Below the pieces are notes generated by a model, which saw only the letters and a list, made by a program, of their open reading frames with translations, made no database searches and had not been told where the DNA came from. Below, piece after piece: positions 8,509 to 8,557 of a DNA stretch of 8,557 nt (positions are counted from its first letter, which is position 1; every line of letters begins with the position of its first letter). The position numbers and the translations under genes are program-made. Origin of the DNA: Opitutales bacterium (GTDB taxonomy: Bacteria; Verrucomicrobiota; Verrucomicrobiia; Opitutales; T3Sed10-336); assembly GCA_007132315.1 (NCBI GenBank), contig SLOW01000085.1, forward strand, positions 1 through 8,557. The letters are read 5' to 3'.

Positions 8509-8557
8509 ACAAGGCACCGTTACTATTCTTGGGCATCTTTTTCACGCTCGCGTTTTC
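8505..8557 (+). CDS. ccoO: cbb3-type cytochrome c oxidase subunit II (CcoO), 3'-truncated by window edge
   Basis: An ATG at 8505 overlaps the ccoN stop by ATGA, and the frame is open to the window end (17 complete codons: MNKAPLLFLGIFFTLAFS). A short polar start followed by a hydrophobic helix is what CcoO, the membrane-anchored monoheme cytochrome c subunit, begins with, and ccoO follows ccoN in cbb3 operons. The heme motif lies beyond the window. The identity rests mainly on position and on the N-terminal helix. Confidence 0.72.
   Translation, partial: MNKAPLLFLGIFFTLAF

Overview
The window is the middle of a respiratory gene cluster, and every gene in it lies on the plus strand. It carries most of an alternative complex III (ACIII, a quinol:cytochrome c / quinol:electron-acceptor oxidoreductase). 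The start of a cbb3-type (C-family) heme-copper cytochrome oxidase operon follows directly. The DNA is GC-rich and very compact. The makeup (ACIII, membrane-anchored cytochrome c, cbb3 oxidase) points to an aerobic or microaerobic, Gram-negative-type bacterium. The wording of CcoN around its CuB site and of the CcoS-like protein reminds me of Verrucomicrobia/Planctomycetes-type (PVC) or similar lineages, but this is recall-based and weak; Acidobacteria, Gemmatimonadetes and others also carry ACIII.

Layout: 1-2264, C-terminal part of actB, the iron-sulfur subunit with a molybdopterin-oxidoreductase-like fold; its 5' end is cut by the window edge. 2261-3688, actC, an NrfD/PsrC-type quinone-binding membrane subunit. 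3691-4227, actD, a DUF3341 membrane protein. 4231-4857, actE, a membrane-anchored monoheme cytochrome c. 4854-6122, actF, the second NrfD-like subunit. 6115-6579, an unrecognised single-pass protein with a very acidic C-terminal tail, sitting where actG or a similar accessory gene would be expected. 6600-6827, a CcoS-like small membrane protein with an acidic extension. 6828-7020, a 193-base gap, the only sizeable one in the window, with a strong orphan ribosome-binding site and a 56-codon reading frame that stops three bases before ccoN. 7021-8508, ccoN, the catalytic subunit of a cbb3-type oxidase. 8505-end, the first 17 codons of ccoO.

How the parts fit: ActC and/or ActF would oxidise membrane quinol. 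ActB would relay electrons through its four predicted Fe-S clusters towards heme c in ActE, and from there to a soluble or bound cytochrome c or directly to the oxidase. CcoN then reduces O2 to water and pumps protons. Start/stop overlaps (ATGA at actB/actC, actE/actF and ccoN/ccoO; 8 bases at actF/next gene) and 2-3 base gaps (actC/actD, actD/actE) indicate one translationally coupled transcript at least from actB to the acidic protein. The gap before ccoN is the likeliest place for differential control between the two enzymes.

I found no mobile element, tRNA, rRNA, CRISPR or intrinsic terminator. The core is a recognised respiratory system, not a new one. The parts least explained by known families are the acidic single-pass protein, the pre-ccoN gap and the variant CcoN active-site neighbourhood.
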